Shown here piece after piece: positions 1 through 12,100 of a stretch of DNA of 37,430 nt; positions within the stretch are counted from its first letter, which is position 1; each line of letters opens with the position of its first letter. The notes under the pieces are model-generated. The model ran no database searches. It was not told where the DNA came from and was given only the letters and a program-made list of their open reading frames with translations. The position numbers were made by a program, and so were the translations under genes. This DNA is from Paramacrobiotus richtersi (taxonomy: Eukaryota > Tardigrada > Eutardigrada > Parachela > Macrobiotidae). Where the stretch lies: contig JAQGAU010000159.1 of assembly GCA_034698045.1 (NCBI GenBank), positions 1 to 37,430 on the forward strand, written 5' to 3'.

Positions 1-715
1 TTTTGTTTCTGTAGAGAAACTGGCAGAAACATAAATGTAGCTGTGTTTCTGTTTCTGTAGAGAAACGGGCAGAAACATAAATGTAGCTGTGTTTCTGTTT
101 CTGTAGAGAAACGGGCAGAAACATAAAAGTTGCAGTGTTTCTGTATAATGACGGCCAGAGATGCAAAAGTCGCTGTGTTTCTGTAGGGAAACGGGCCGAA
201 ACATAAATGTTGCAGTGTTTCTGTAAAATGACAGCCAGAAAGGTAAATGTCGCTATGTTTGTGTAGGGAAACGGGCAGAAACATAAAATGTGGCAGTGTT
301 TCTGTAAGCTACGGCTTTCTGGAGAGAAACGCCGAGAACACAAATGTCGCAGCGCTTCGTTAAAGTGACAGCCACAAAATTAATGTAAATGTCGCTGTGT
401 TTCTGTTTCTGTAGTGAAACGGGCAGAAACACAAATGTCGCTATGTTTCTGTTTCTGTAGGGAAACTTGCAGAAACACAAATGTCGCCGTGTTTCTGTTT
501 CTGTAGAGAAACGAACAGAAACATAAATGTTGCAGTGTTTCTGTAAAGTACAGTAACAGCCAGAACAGTAAATGTCGCTGTGTTTCTGTAGAAAAACGTG
601 CAGAAACATAATGTCGCAGTGCTTATGTAAAGCGACATTAAGTGTTGTAAATGTCGCTGTGTTTTTGTTTCTGTAGAGAAACGGGCAGCCACAGTGTTTT
701 TGTAAAGTGACGGAT
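1..715. repeat. Minisatellite array of hairpin-bearing 40-46 bp units
   Basis: About fifteen imperfect tandem copies fill this stretch. Two unit types interleave. One reads roughly GTTTCTGTTTCTGTAGAGAA followed by ACGGGCAGAAACATAAATGT and a short CGCTGT joint. The other replaces the middle with GTAAARTGACAGCCAGAA. The segment GTTTCTGTAGAGAAAC is a perfect six-base stem around a GTAG loop, and TGTTTCTG and CAGAAACA also recur as mutual complements, so each unit can fold. Copies decay toward 715. The minus strand lacks stops in two frames only because the unit lacks them; I do not regard those frames as genes. The array runs off the left edge, so its full length is unknown. Confidence 0.9.
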
Positions 716-3700
716 GTTGGGGGCTTTGTGTCCGTTTTGGATGAGCGGTGAAACTCAGCAGAACCAAGAAACCACTGAGAGCGCATGGATAGAAGCTGGA
801 CGACCGAACATCGCTGGGCGTCGAATATGTGCGGGTATTGAATGAGATGGGAACGCGTGAACTGTCCTCCTCCACGTCTGCCTGGCTCCTGGACGGATGG
901 GCTCGATTCATTCCGGACGCGATCGAACGAGTCGGCGTCTCTTTGGAGCTGGAGGCGCTGAAGCGGACTACGGTAGTTTGGACAAAGAGTAGTGCAACGG
1001 GGCGATACCCCCTCTCCACAGAACTCCATGAACCGTAGCGACATAGTACAATAACGAAAATGTATTTGTTACGTGTCATATGTGCCTGCACGTGTACGCG
1101 GTTGTATTTTCGTGTACTACAAGACAAGTTTCAAGACAAGTTTCAAGACAACAAGAAAAAAGTGCGCTACTTCATGCAACGAAGCTAGACATTTGTACTA
1201 AGTTCGCTAATCTGCAACGTCACTTTTGCAAGTGCGATTTCGGTCCCGGGTTTAGGCAATAATTCGTTTTTGCAGTTTATGAGTAACTCTATCTTCTCCA
1301 AGCTTCTGCAAACCCAACTTCCGTGAGTATTCATTTACGGCAACCGGTACCATAATGTCCATACACATAGATGCAAAGTATTATACGGTACATCCATACG
1401 GAAAAGGTTACTCAACGCCTGCGTTACAAAGTGTTCCTTTACCCTACAGTACCATATCGCATGTGCGTTTCGGAAATCACATTGAAACTACGTACGTGTT
1501 ATTTTGCTGTGTTGTTATTTCTGTACCATGGTATAATAAGCATAAAATATACATATTCTGCTCTGACTACGTCAATTTCGTGCGGTTATCCATCCCGAGA
1601 AGGAATAATTTCTGATTTGATTTATCATTTACAACATACGAAAGTCATTAATAAGATGAGAATTTTTACAAAAGTTGCCGCAATAAAGGCGTCAATTCCG
1701 GTAAAGCGATACCAACTCTATGGATGCGACAAATCTCTTCTGAATCGGGAGAAATGCAGAGTACGTTGGCAGATCAGCTGATTTGAGTTGACATTACTCG
1801 CGAGGAAACAGAGAAACGCCGATTTACGATTAATGGTCTGAAAAGAGACGGAGACAGCAGCCGCTGACCGGCGTTCTGGAACAGCGCGCTAAGTTTGTTG
1901 TGAAAAATTACAACAGTACGCATTTTGATGGGGCGGGATTTTTCCTGTTTACATTTTTTGGATATTCTATTTCCCTGCATGGATGCTCCGACATAAAGAT
2001 GGGATTCATCGAATTCTTCAGCACACATTTGATTTTGCCCGACGAGGCTAGGCGGAATTCGGTCAAAAGCGTCCAGTTCCACTGTCGTACACCGGCCCAT
2101 TTAATACGACATTTATCAGGTCGCCTAATACAGACATACTGGTCGGAAGCGACCAGTTCAGAATACATACATTAATATTTCTATTAACATTTTTTCTTTC
2201 CTGTTTACTGCAAAAGATTTTGTAGCTACAGTTCTACGCTTGAACTAATAATGCGCAAAAATATGCTTGCAGAGCATGTTGCGGATTAGGTTGATTTGCA
2301 GCATTTAAGTTAAAATATTAAGCTTGCTGTTCACGCAACATTCCCGATGAAAAACACGGCTTAAAATTGGTACTTATGCAAGTGTGACCTTTACAATAAT
2401 CTTCCAAAACATAATAAACTTAGCTAGTACAGCCTAGTGCATGCGTAGTTTTGCCGATAATACTCTATGCAATTCATACCGATTACCAGAACCCTCTGAC
2501 ACTGCGATCGACCTCGAAGAATGGTGCATGTACCAATTAGACCGATGGGTAAGGGTTGTAATTAAACAAAACATTAGCGGTAATCATTAGACAATTAACG
2601 TAAAGGGTAAACCAAAAGCCTCGAAGAGATAAACAAAGGTACAATGTTGACCAGTTATGCTATGCATTACAAGAAGCCGTTTACGGCGATGTGGTATTCG
2701 ACTGGTCTAACAGCGGAAATTTCCGCTCTTGTCCTGTTTTCCCTTGCCGAACGCCGAACACCATATACACTTATTTAGCAATAATTATCTAAAAGTTTGA
2801 CAGCATGCAGCCAATTGTCGGTGGAATTTGCGTGGCGCTTTTTTAATGGCGGGTGATATGCAGATATTGAAGTCGTAGTGCACTGGCTTGTGAATGACCG
2901 TCCTGTGACAACTAACGCTGGCGTTTTGGTTTGAAAAATGCCGATTTTCTAGAATCCTACAATTTTTAACTTTTTACGCGATTTCTGTCAGAATCAACGC
3001 ACTTGCTTAATTATTTTGGAGGCAATTTTTACTTATTTCGCTTGGAGCAGACATGGTGCACTCAAACGTCTGGTCAGTACAGAAAAAAAGCGCAAAAACA
3101 GTAATACTATATAGTACAGAAAGTTTTTGGATTCAGCAGAGAGAGAGAGAGAGACAGAAAGTCTAACGGATCCACACTGCAGAATATTTTTGCTACATTT
3201 TATGATATTAGAAACAAAGCCTTCCACGCGAACTGCCAGTGCGAACGTTGTTTTTCCAATCTGATATTACGCAGCAACCGTAGTGCAATGGCAAGCTTGC
3301 TGCTTAATGCAGGTAAGCGACATCCTTTTTGCTGTTTGAAACAGTAATTTCTTTACTTTGGCGTCTCCCGCCTGTTTTCTTTTTACAGCACAAAGAAACC
3401 ATCGAGTTTTTCCACGACCCAGCCCTAATATTTTTTTATCATTTTCTTGTCAACTACAAAAGAAGCTGCCAGAAGAACACCCGCCCAGTTCTCAAATCAA
3501 TCAACACAAAGAAATTAGTAGATATGGACAGGAAGTACGTCAAGAACGAGCCAAAAAACACCTAAAAACCGCAAAGCACCTCCGAAAAAGCATTTCACAC
3601 CGCAATAAAAGACAAGAACGGCATTCGGCACCAGAAATCAAATCGACCCACCGAACCAATCTCCCCGAAACCTGTCCATCTTTGTACGGCTAGGCGCTAA

Positions 3701-3746
3701 ATATCGCCCCTCTTCCGTGGCTCAAAAACTAAAAGGATCAACTCAA
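716..3746. other. No supportable gene; spacer and probable 3'UTR
   Basis: Open frames here are short and overlap on both strands. The GC-richer patch at about 780-1040 is open on both strands, but I recognise no protein in it and no convincing splice sites. 1128-1160 has a small AAGACAAGTTTC tandem repeat and 3138-3155 a GA microsatellite. 2873-2890 and 3278-3292 carry copies of the dispersed CGTAGTG motif. The CA-rich plus strand at about 3400-3740 is most simply the 3'UTR of the minus-strand gene that ends at 3747. Confidence 0.6.
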
Positions 3747-4759
3747 CTACATCGTGTGCAGCAGCGACCAGGACAACTTGAGGTTATCCGTGGAACTCCT
3801 GACGTGAGCCGCATGGATTTTCATCACGAAGTCCCGATCATTGCGCAGCAGCCACTCCATGGCTTGTAGCAGCTGCTCCTCATCTAGCCGGTTCAGGTGG
3901 CCGCCCAATCCGTTGCAGGTACTGTTCCCGGTTTTGGCAGTGGACAGTCCTTCCATTTCCTACAAAAGCATCCGGCGGAAGGAGATCCGTTTTGTTTCCT
4001 TCAAGAGAAAAACAAAATGAAGAACAATTGTAGAATATTATACAATAATAACAGCTAAACATCCACCAATATCGTAGAACACATGATAATCAGACAAATT
4101 ACCACGAAAAACGCGACAATAGATGTACGGAACTCGATACACAGGAATTTCTAATCAAAACTACTTGAACCGTCATTTTCAGTAATATCAGAAGCTGCTT
4201 TTATATTTCATTGTTTTCAAACAGTTATTCTATACCAGGTTATAACAAATCTATACAAGTATGCTATATTACCACATTTAAATAATCAACATTATTACGA
4301 AACAGTGAAGAAGATACCAACGAAACTAGATATAATAGATAGAAAATATAGTTTAAATAAATCGAAATTTGTAGTACATACTGCAAGAGTCATCAATTAT
4401 CCCATTTCAGTCATACCTTCCAGGTGCCACCAACGCCAATCCCGGCGATTCAACTGCAAAACAAGACGAAACGACTTCAGTAATCAACATTCTGACAAAG
4501 GAATGTTACACGCGATAACATAACATAATAAACGCGCGATAACCATGCAATCAATAACTGGAGCACGGCCCACGACGAAGTGTTCGTCAATTAATGGTCA
4601 TCTAGCCACACGCTGTGACTGCAGCCATACATAAATACTCACCGTCTATCATATGTATCACTCTTTAATTTTTTCCTAGCAGTCCACATATTTCTCGACC
4701 ACCGTCTTATCTATGCCGAATTCACTGATTCCGTTGCGTGAACTCTCCGCTTTGGCCAT
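3747..4759 (-). CDS. Candidate downstream exons of the EF-hand gene
   Basis: Three minus-strand pieces have plausible splice borders. 4759-4676 follows a CTCTTGTAG acceptor and encodes MAKAESSRNGISEFGIDKTV and more, which resembles a decayed EF-hand loop (SSRNGISEFG); its stop is at 4678-4676 if no donor is used. 4453-4417 is a 37-base segment between TTTTGCAG and GTATGA. 3959-3747 follows TTTTGTAG and ends in a stop; it holds LNRLDEEQLLQAMEWLLRND, an amphipathic helix typical of the start of an EF-hand, then a basic tail without an HDEL-type signal. These fit the C-terminal half of the gene starting at 5750, but most of the five to six EF-hands expected in that family are not visible, so the model is incomplete or the gene is reduced. 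Confidence 0.3.
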
Positions 4760-5442
4760 CTACAAGAGCGATAGAAAAGTAAGAGTTCCTGGCATTTCAA
4801 CCAAATTCATATAGAATCTAAGCAGGGCCAATCGAGCGAGTTACAGCGTCGTTACAGCCACTGCACTACGTCTACAATCCCTAATTTGCGGTTCCGTCCA
4901 AACGTATAATTAATCTGCTCCAACATCGATTCTAAATTTATAAAAAAACGTAAACGTTTCAGAACTGTTCGTCGTCAATTTCAGAAAATTCAAAAATGAA
5001 TCAAATATTATTATTAAACTTACAGAAAATGATTCGTAAATATTAAATAAAATATTATTTCGAGCGTCTAGCGAAGGTTTTAACAATGGGCTCCAATTGC
5101 TGAAACCTCCGAAGAAAAAAACAGTTAAGTTTACTAAAAAATTTAGTAAGCATCAATTCGACTCCCACTCAGTTCCATTTGAGAAACAATTCACCATAAA
5201 ACACCGAAGTACTGTGGTGAGGATTTGTCATTTTTTTATTGTGATTAACATTTGTGATGAATTTATAAAGATCATTAATTTTTATAATAAAATGACTTGC
5301 ACTAAGAAGAACTCATTCAAGACAAAAAAACGAGGGAATAAAAAATGAGGGAACAAAAAAATAACAAAATTACATTAAAATAGCAGTGCCTTTTACAACG
5401 ACAATTTTTATAAAAATGCATCAATTATACTGTATACGGTAC

Positions 5443-5750
5443 CTTCGCCTTCATCGAGGTGTTTTTCCGTCTGATCCACAATCCACGTCCCCATTCCTCC
5501 GGCCGTCAGGAACCCATCGGTATTGGCATCCGCCCTGCCAAACGCTGTCTCCAAACTGTCCCCTCCATCCACTAAAACATCCACTGTCTTGCGCCGAATA
5601 TACCGCTTCCCATCCTGCACAAACTCATCCAGCTCCCGATGGGAGAAGGCATTCCACGAGTGGACGATGAGCGAGACGAAGCCCAGGCCAACGATACAGG
5701 CGCTGATTTGCAGGAACGTCCGCAGACGTTTTTCGTAACATTATTCGCAT
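5443..5750 (-). CDS. First exon of a Cab45/SDF4-like EF-hand protein
   Basis: Read on the minus strand, this exon gives a short basic N-terminus, a hydrophobic signal or anchor segment (FLQISACIVGLGFVSLIV), then a polar region and an EF-hand: an E helix, the loop DANTDGFLTAGG and the helix ending WIVDQTEKHLDEG. The order signal segment, spacer, first EF-hand and the phrase resembling W-I-x-x-K-T-x-E-H match the N-terminus of the secretory-pathway calcium proteins Cab45/SDF4 and reticulocalbins. By family they bind calcium in the Golgi or ER lumen. The exon ends at a GTACCG donor (5442-5441). The ATG at 5750-5748 is in frame only if one base of the A5 run near 5735 is dropped; as written the start is one base out of frame. 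The 12th loop position is not the usual Glu, so calcium binding may be weak. Confidence 0.5.
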
Positions 5751-5752
5751 AC

Positions 5753-6300
5753 CTTCACGTTCCGGTTACATTCAGGATTGAATAAGGTTTACATGGCACG
5801 ACTGGAGGTGGTTGTTTAGACGGAGGCGAAGAAATGTCAACAAAGAGCATGTGATAAGAATGACAGCTGGCATGTATGGTTTATGGGTTATGATAAGTCA
5901 GCAAAATCATTATCGGTTAGAAAATTCCTTACAACAGCGTAGTCCAAATCTTTTTCTAAAATCATCTCATACCCAGTTCCAAAAAAATTTATAGTTTTAT
6001 GGGAGCAAGGCAGTTACACAAGTATCCAGTTCGAAACAAAAAAATCAAATTAATAATGAATGATCAGCAGAATGGAAAATGCTAAACAGTATTTACACTG
6101 AGTGAAGCGTACCACATTCCACTTCCAGTGTTGCAGGAAATGGAAGTACCATCCGTTACAATTACAAACGCGTGGCACCAAACGCGCCGCCCAATAATGT
6201 GCGAGAGAGCCAATCACGCACGTTCACACGTGTCCTGAACGAGTTGAATAAATTATAACTGAACCTATGATCCAACACAATCCGCAGCCACGTGCGTGAC
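5753..6300. promoter_or_regulatory. Spacer between divergent genes, likely promoter region
   Basis: This AT-rich stretch lies between the start of the minus-strand EF-hand gene and the presumed first noncoding exon of the plus-strand gene. An AT-rich GAATAAATTATAAC block at about 6244-6257 could serve as a TATA-like element for plus-strand transcription. This is inference from position; no defined motif proves promoter function. Confidence 0.25.
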
Positions 6301-6499
6301 GCTGCGTCTGCGGTTTGCCAGAATTCACCTGGCCTTGAGTTTTTTCTGTGCGGAATAGACCTGCGAGTGCGGAGATCTAGTTTGTTCTATCCTTCCTTCT
6401 TTGGGGATTTTGGGAATCTTTCGTATCAAATACTTCCGCCTATGGTGATATTCTGACGCTGGCCTACGCAGAGTTATCCTACGTTAAAACTTGAACTAG
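6300..6499 (+). other. Possible first noncoding exon (5'UTR)
   Basis: GC-richer, pyrimidine-rich sequence ends in a strong donor, CTAG/GTAAGTTT at 6500. It has no long open frame, so it would be untranslated. It would splice to the 8806-8914 exon. The 5' limit is not visible. Confidence 0.35.
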
Positions 6500-6501
6500 G
6501 T

Positions 6502-8805
6502 AAGTTTATGTTTGGAAGCAGGATGATGCGGGAGGAGCCCGCCAGGGTTCTCCGCTGAGATTTTCGTGTTTGTTTGAATTTCTGACATAATTATTAAAGA
6601 TTTTATTACCTTTTCTAATACTTCTGTTGGAACTGGTTGAATCATTGATCAGTGGTTTGTGTTTTATCGTGGTTTATTATCAGTCTCCGCACGTGTTTCC
6701 TTGACGCTAACGTGATAGTACTCGCGCAGTATCTCACAGTGAATGGAGAAAATTAGACTGGCGTGGAAAATATACAGCGTGTCATCATTGTTAATCAGAA
6801 TTTATGGCTTGTGATGGTTAATATCTAATGTATCCATTCAGCTAGCAGTCATAATTTTTATCGAATTTTCACCGAATTTTCACCGTAGTCGCAGATGTTG
6901 CATGTTCCGCTTGATAGATGGGTGGTTGGATAGGGCTTTATGGGCTGTTTTCGAAACGAGAATCTCGTGAAGCATATGATACTGTTTGGATTTTTAATGT
7001 CAGAGAGCTCTTCGCAGTTAGGCTCGATTTGCATAGGGCATTGGCCGCGCACGTGTTGGATGTAAACGTGTCGGCGTGGCAGAGCACATGTTTCGCACAT
7101 GTTCCGTTTGCAGTCAGATGAATCATTCGGGCATCGCCTGCAGTCAGATGGGTGTGCCAGTTGGTCCTTGATCAGCGTGTTAGGTTTTGAGGTTTTTTTT
7201 AGCCGAATTTGTAATGAGGGAGAAAGGAAAAGCGCACTGTTCTGGTTGGGTACCTTTTGAGCTGTTTTTTTTCCGAGTATTTTATTTTCCTGTTTGCTCA
7301 ACGCGTGACCATTGAGTGGTGTGTAATGTTGTCAGTGACTGGGCATGTGATGCCGCAAATCACGAAAAATGAAATTTGATGTACCGTTTCTAAATATTTA
7401 TTCATGATGGATTTCATTAATTATCCGGTTGTTTTTTCTTTTGTGAGAAATTTGTTTTTCTGATATTAACGTGTTTATTCATTTTCTTATTCTTTTTATT
7501 TAGCCTGCGTTATCACGAATTTTGCGAATTTTGATATTATTGATTGATTAATATTTGTATTAATTTATTATTAATTATATAATCAGTATTTAAATCATTA
7601 ATAAATATGTGATTTTTTTGGTGTTTTTATTTTTCTTAAATTTTTTCAGTGGTTTTTGTCCATACATTTCGCTATCATTGTAAAGATTTTTTGATATTAA
7701 ATGATTATGCTTGATCCATTGTTCTACCTGTGTGATCGATACCGTCGGCATCCTTGTCGAAAAATTACATTGATTTACTCGGCTAACCGGAAATTGGAGG
7801 TAGATGCGGGCAGAGAGAGGAAAAAGTGGTGTTTCGTGTTGCGCCGTCCGTGTCAAGGCGAAAGTGCAAGCCGCGCTCATTTTACTTCATATTATGTGCT
7901 GTGCTTTTGACGGCAGTGAAGATGTATGGAAATATAGGACGCATGCTGTTACAGCAGTTCTCTGCTAAATGTATTGTCTCCTTAATGTCCTCACGTATTT
8001 CCGCCTCGAGTCCATTATGGATTTTTTGTCAAGAGTAATGTGGCGGGTTTTCTTGCTCGTTTGTGGCATTTTCATTGAATTTTTTGCGAAAAAAATTCGT
8101 CATTTATGGCCGGGATTTTTACAAGATAAGGAAATTACAAAACATTGTGCGAAAATGAGTAATGTGGAAGAAAATGAGCAATATTGCCTGAGAAAATTCC
8201 TAGTGAGTGAAGGTTGTTGGTTGTGCTTGTTGTTCGTTGTTACGCTGCAAATGAGTATCTTAATGTATGCAGCTTATATCGTAGTGTTGTGGCTCATGTG
8301 CCAGACGTATCTTTACTGAAAAGCCGTATGTATACCTTACAATTTACAGACGTACTTGAAAACAGTTGCTCTTAAAATAACAGCATAACGTAGTCTAGTG
8401 ATGGGGGAAATGGGAAGCGCTGTGTTGGTGCGGATCGGTTTCCGGTCGGCTGTGTGTGCGATGCTAAGCGCGACGCGAATGCGATCAGTGCTTTTGCCTT
8501 GCGCCGGGACACTGGTCAGCAAGTGTCCGCCCGCCCACACGCCGTAATGGCTCTTTTTAGCCGAGACTGGGGAGAGCGTTGCCTGGGGAATTTGTTAGAT
8601 GTGTTGTTTTCTATGAGGCAGTGTTGATGAGGGCGTTAGGTGTGTGGAATTTTAAGCGGGATTTTGAATGAGGGAGAACGGAAAAGTGTAGTTTTCCAGA
8701 ATACGTATATGCAATCTGTGTGGTATATGTGCAGTCGATGCAGATTCTTGCATGATTCTAAACTTTGTATGCTTCGTTAATTTATTTATTTCTGTATTGT
8801 CGTAG
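6502..8805. other. AT-rich intron or spacer without a supported gene
   Basis: Only short overlapping frames occur. A minus-strand cysteine-rich frame at 6858-7301 starts at TTG rather than ATG and overlaps frames on the other strand, so I leave it out. The stretch 7440-7660 is almost pure A+T. It is consistent with a large first intron of the gene that becomes coding at 9116. Confidence 0.45.
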
Positions 8806-8914
8806 GATCGCCGTTCGCCCGTGTTTTCCTTGAGACGGATTGCTGTTTCCTAATCCGGAAAATAGCCGCTGATCCCCACGCACCGAACGTCTCGAAGCCA
8901 AACGGTTCAAACAG
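8806..8914 (+). other. Noncoding exon (5'UTR) of the 6PGDH-like gene
   Basis: The 109-base block is flanked by an acceptor (TTGTCGTAG at 8805) and a donor (AAACAG/GTACCG at 8915). It contains no ATG, and the next exon begins at 9110 with the first in-frame ATG at 9116. That is what a spliced 5'UTR exon should look like. Confidence 0.5.
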
Positions 8915-9115
8915 GTACCGACCTTCTAGATAGCAGTATAGACTGTTAGCCACAACACTAGGATGGTTTGCAGATTCCGAACAATATTAATACTTTCATA
9001 GGCGTTAAAGTAGCGATTGCGAATTAATCGCCATGAATGGTAATGATTGTGCTGCAGTTCATGCTGTGTGTCGCTTGCATTCATGCGGTTTTAATTGTTT
9101 CCGTTCTAGGAAGGA

Positions 9116-12100
9116 ATGTCGCGACCATCGCGCAACTTGAAACTGTAAGTGCAGAAAGCCTGAAACGTCCCTGGGAATTTTTTACGGGAATTGTAGCTCC
9201 TGGAAGCTGTGCATTTCGTTACTGACGTCGTCTGCTGTCCCATGCTTGCTGTTTTCCAGACTGGAATAATCAGTTTGGTTTGTTTTAGGGCCGATGTGGC
9301 CGTCCTGAAATTGAACGATATCGGACAGCAGTTCACGCTCAAGGCGGCCCAGAATGGACTTAGAGTGAGTCATGCTACGCTGCTTCGTTTTTTATAAAGA
9401 TTTTAGATATTCGCCAAAAAAGGAAAATTCCAGATCATTTTTAAACAAATTTGGAAACTCTTTAAAAATAATTTTTTTGTAGATTAATTCGGTTACGCAG
9501 CGGTATATTAATTTGCAGAATAATGGTGAGAGGAGTAATTGCAGTAGTTATTATTTGTGCAGCATTATTTGTAAAACTTTAATGGCAAGGTGACATAGCA
9601 GTGGTGGCGCTGAAAATTATTGTGTCATATTCTGCCATTAAAACACCCTAATAACTAAATTCACTGTTATTAGGTTGTTGTGTTTCATCGATCGGAAGAT
9701 GAGGCGGTCACCTTTATGGATGAAAAAGTTAAAAATCAGCCTTTTGAACAACATGTGGATCGCGTAGCACTTGCGGAGCATGTTCCGGGAAAATTGACCC
9801 CAGGACTCCGAAAAATGCTGGTATGAATCTGACTCGCCTCAATTTGTAATCACATTCAGTGATTTTTTTTGTGAATTTTGTTCACATCATTTCCGCAAAT
9901 CTTTTTGTTTTAGTTATTACGACGGTGGCATTAAATGCCACCGTCTCAACCTGTTCGTATGCAAAATGTACCGAATTGCTAATAAAAGTATAAAAATGAA
10001 ATTTTATTTAGTACTGCAAATTACTCTTGCCTTTCGTCAGTATTGTCTGAAATTTAGCGTAAAAATCCATACACTTTTCGCCGGATATGGAATGAAACGA
10101 GAATGATCTGATTCGAAAATATGAAATAAAAAAACAGCTTACTTTTCAATTTTCTGACTACGGAAATAGCCCGTTCATATTTACAGTTATTTATTGGGAA
10201 TGCGGTACAACGAAGCCCGTCTGTTCTCACCAAAAGGCCTTGTGATGAGTTGATTACTTGTTGTTTTTAGATAAGCTTTGAGGATGGTTCGATGGAGTTT
10301 AACAAGTGTGTCCCGTCTTTCCAAGAAGGTGGGTTGTCGCTATTGTTGGTCAGTAATAATTTCGTTCGGCAAATTTGTTCAGTTAAAGTTTTTAGGTAGT
10401 TATTAATGTGCCTTTTCGACGGATATGACGATTTAATCTAAATAAAAAAAATAATGTAAATTGTTATGTTTGCCGGTCACAAACTGGTATGATGTTGATC
10501 GACATATCATTTTCTTTTCCCGTCGCGATTTTCAAGTCTACGTTTTGAGTTAACACCGCTGAACAGGCAACGGGGGATGACTTTCTGCTATTGCTTACAA
10601 ACAGAATAGTGAAGATCTCGGCGCGGTAGAGCAGTGAGCACCATGTGGGGTTCTGCCCATCTTATTTTGCACAGCGTCCTAATTTGTATTTATTGGCTTC
10701 CACAAAGCAATTATCGTAGTGCAATGGCGGTGCAGTCAGAAACTGTAGACGTAGGACTGTCGCACTAGTAAAACTGTTGCCGTGGCTAAACGCACAGAAA
10801 CAGTAGTATAGTGGCCGCGTACAACAGCGACCACACTACAAGTCACCATGTGCATGCCACTGTACTACGATTCTCTACATATGTTATGGGTTGAAGTTTC
10901 CGACCTCTTTGTGACTTCGCAGTATGCTGTACGAATGATTTTGTGCTAAAGCATTATCCATGAGTTTTCCGCCTGGCTTTCAGTAACTGTTTAGATTTAG
11001 TAAAGTCAGATGAATTTAGCGCGACTTCGCGCCCATTCTGCTAACCATAACGCGGCGCGTAGCCTGGTTTTTGCAGTTCAGCGTGTAACTCAAAACGTAG
11101 ACGGGCTTGTATTGATACCGTTGCAATTTTTTAAAAGTAAAATTACACATTTTTGCACCGTGCCGTGCCATCTCGTGTTAACTGTGCTACGTTTTTCATT
11201 TGTGCGCTGCCCGAATTTCGTGAATAAATAATGCATTATAATAATATACGTCTATTATGCAAAATAAAAAATACAACGGTTATATTTTATACTTGTCTGT
11301 TTCCGCTCCTGACAGGCGATGTTATCATCGATATGACTCCCGGGGAGTTGAATCCGGAGCGCGTGAAGCATCTGTTGAACAATAAGTTCCGTGATTTCGA
11401 GAATGGGAAAACGGTCCTGGTTAACTTCATTTCGGGGGAAATTAGTGGGGTGCTGGACAAGGTACATTTATCCTTTCTGCAAGCAAAGAAAATCAAGTAA
11501 AATGTTTGCATTAAGAAGCACGATTAAATAAATAATTCCATCGACATAATCAGGATAAATCTGTCAATACGTGTGTCAAAAAAATTAAAAAAATTAAAAA
11601 GTGAATTTATTACATGAATCAAAACTTACATGAAAAATAAATTTATTAATTACAAGAAATAACCGTGACAAGTATTTTTTTAACATTTACATTAGTAAGC
11701 ACGATGAAATAAATAATTCGGTCAGAAAGATTAGGATAAATATGTCAAGAAATATCCAAAAAAATAAAAAAATTAGTTGATCAAATAATTTAAGGCGAAA
11801 TTTGTTTATTAGTTTTGAAGCAGTTAACTGAAAAATATATAAATTAACTAAAAGAAAATCAAGTAAAAAATAATTTATCAATTATTAGGAAATTAACTGA
11901 AAATATGTAAAATAATTACAAGAGAATACTTCTTTTGAGCGAAATTAAGTTTATTATTAGTGAGTGATTTGCTGCCGTTTGGTTACGTAATCTGTACGAA
12001 ATATTTTGTAGTATTTACCGTATAACTTCCATTGATAATTCTTCCGAAATTCCTACATGAGTGTGGTTTTTTAGACAGATTTTTTACTTGAATTTTGGAA

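Noticed and set aside
253-1127. Two long minus-strand open frames (263 and 228 codons)
   Set aside because: They run through the minisatellite, whose unit simply lacks stops in these frames; the translations are low-complexity repeats of NTATF-like text.
3358-3693. Plus-strand frame with a basic, glutamine-rich translation
   Set aside because: CA-rich composition, no homology, and a position that fits the 3'UTR of the minus-strand gene ending at 3747.
6858-7301. Minus-strand cysteine-rich frame of 147 codons
   Set aside because: Starts at TTG, overlaps other frames, lies in presumed intron, and its cysteines form no recognised zinc-finger or knottin spacing.
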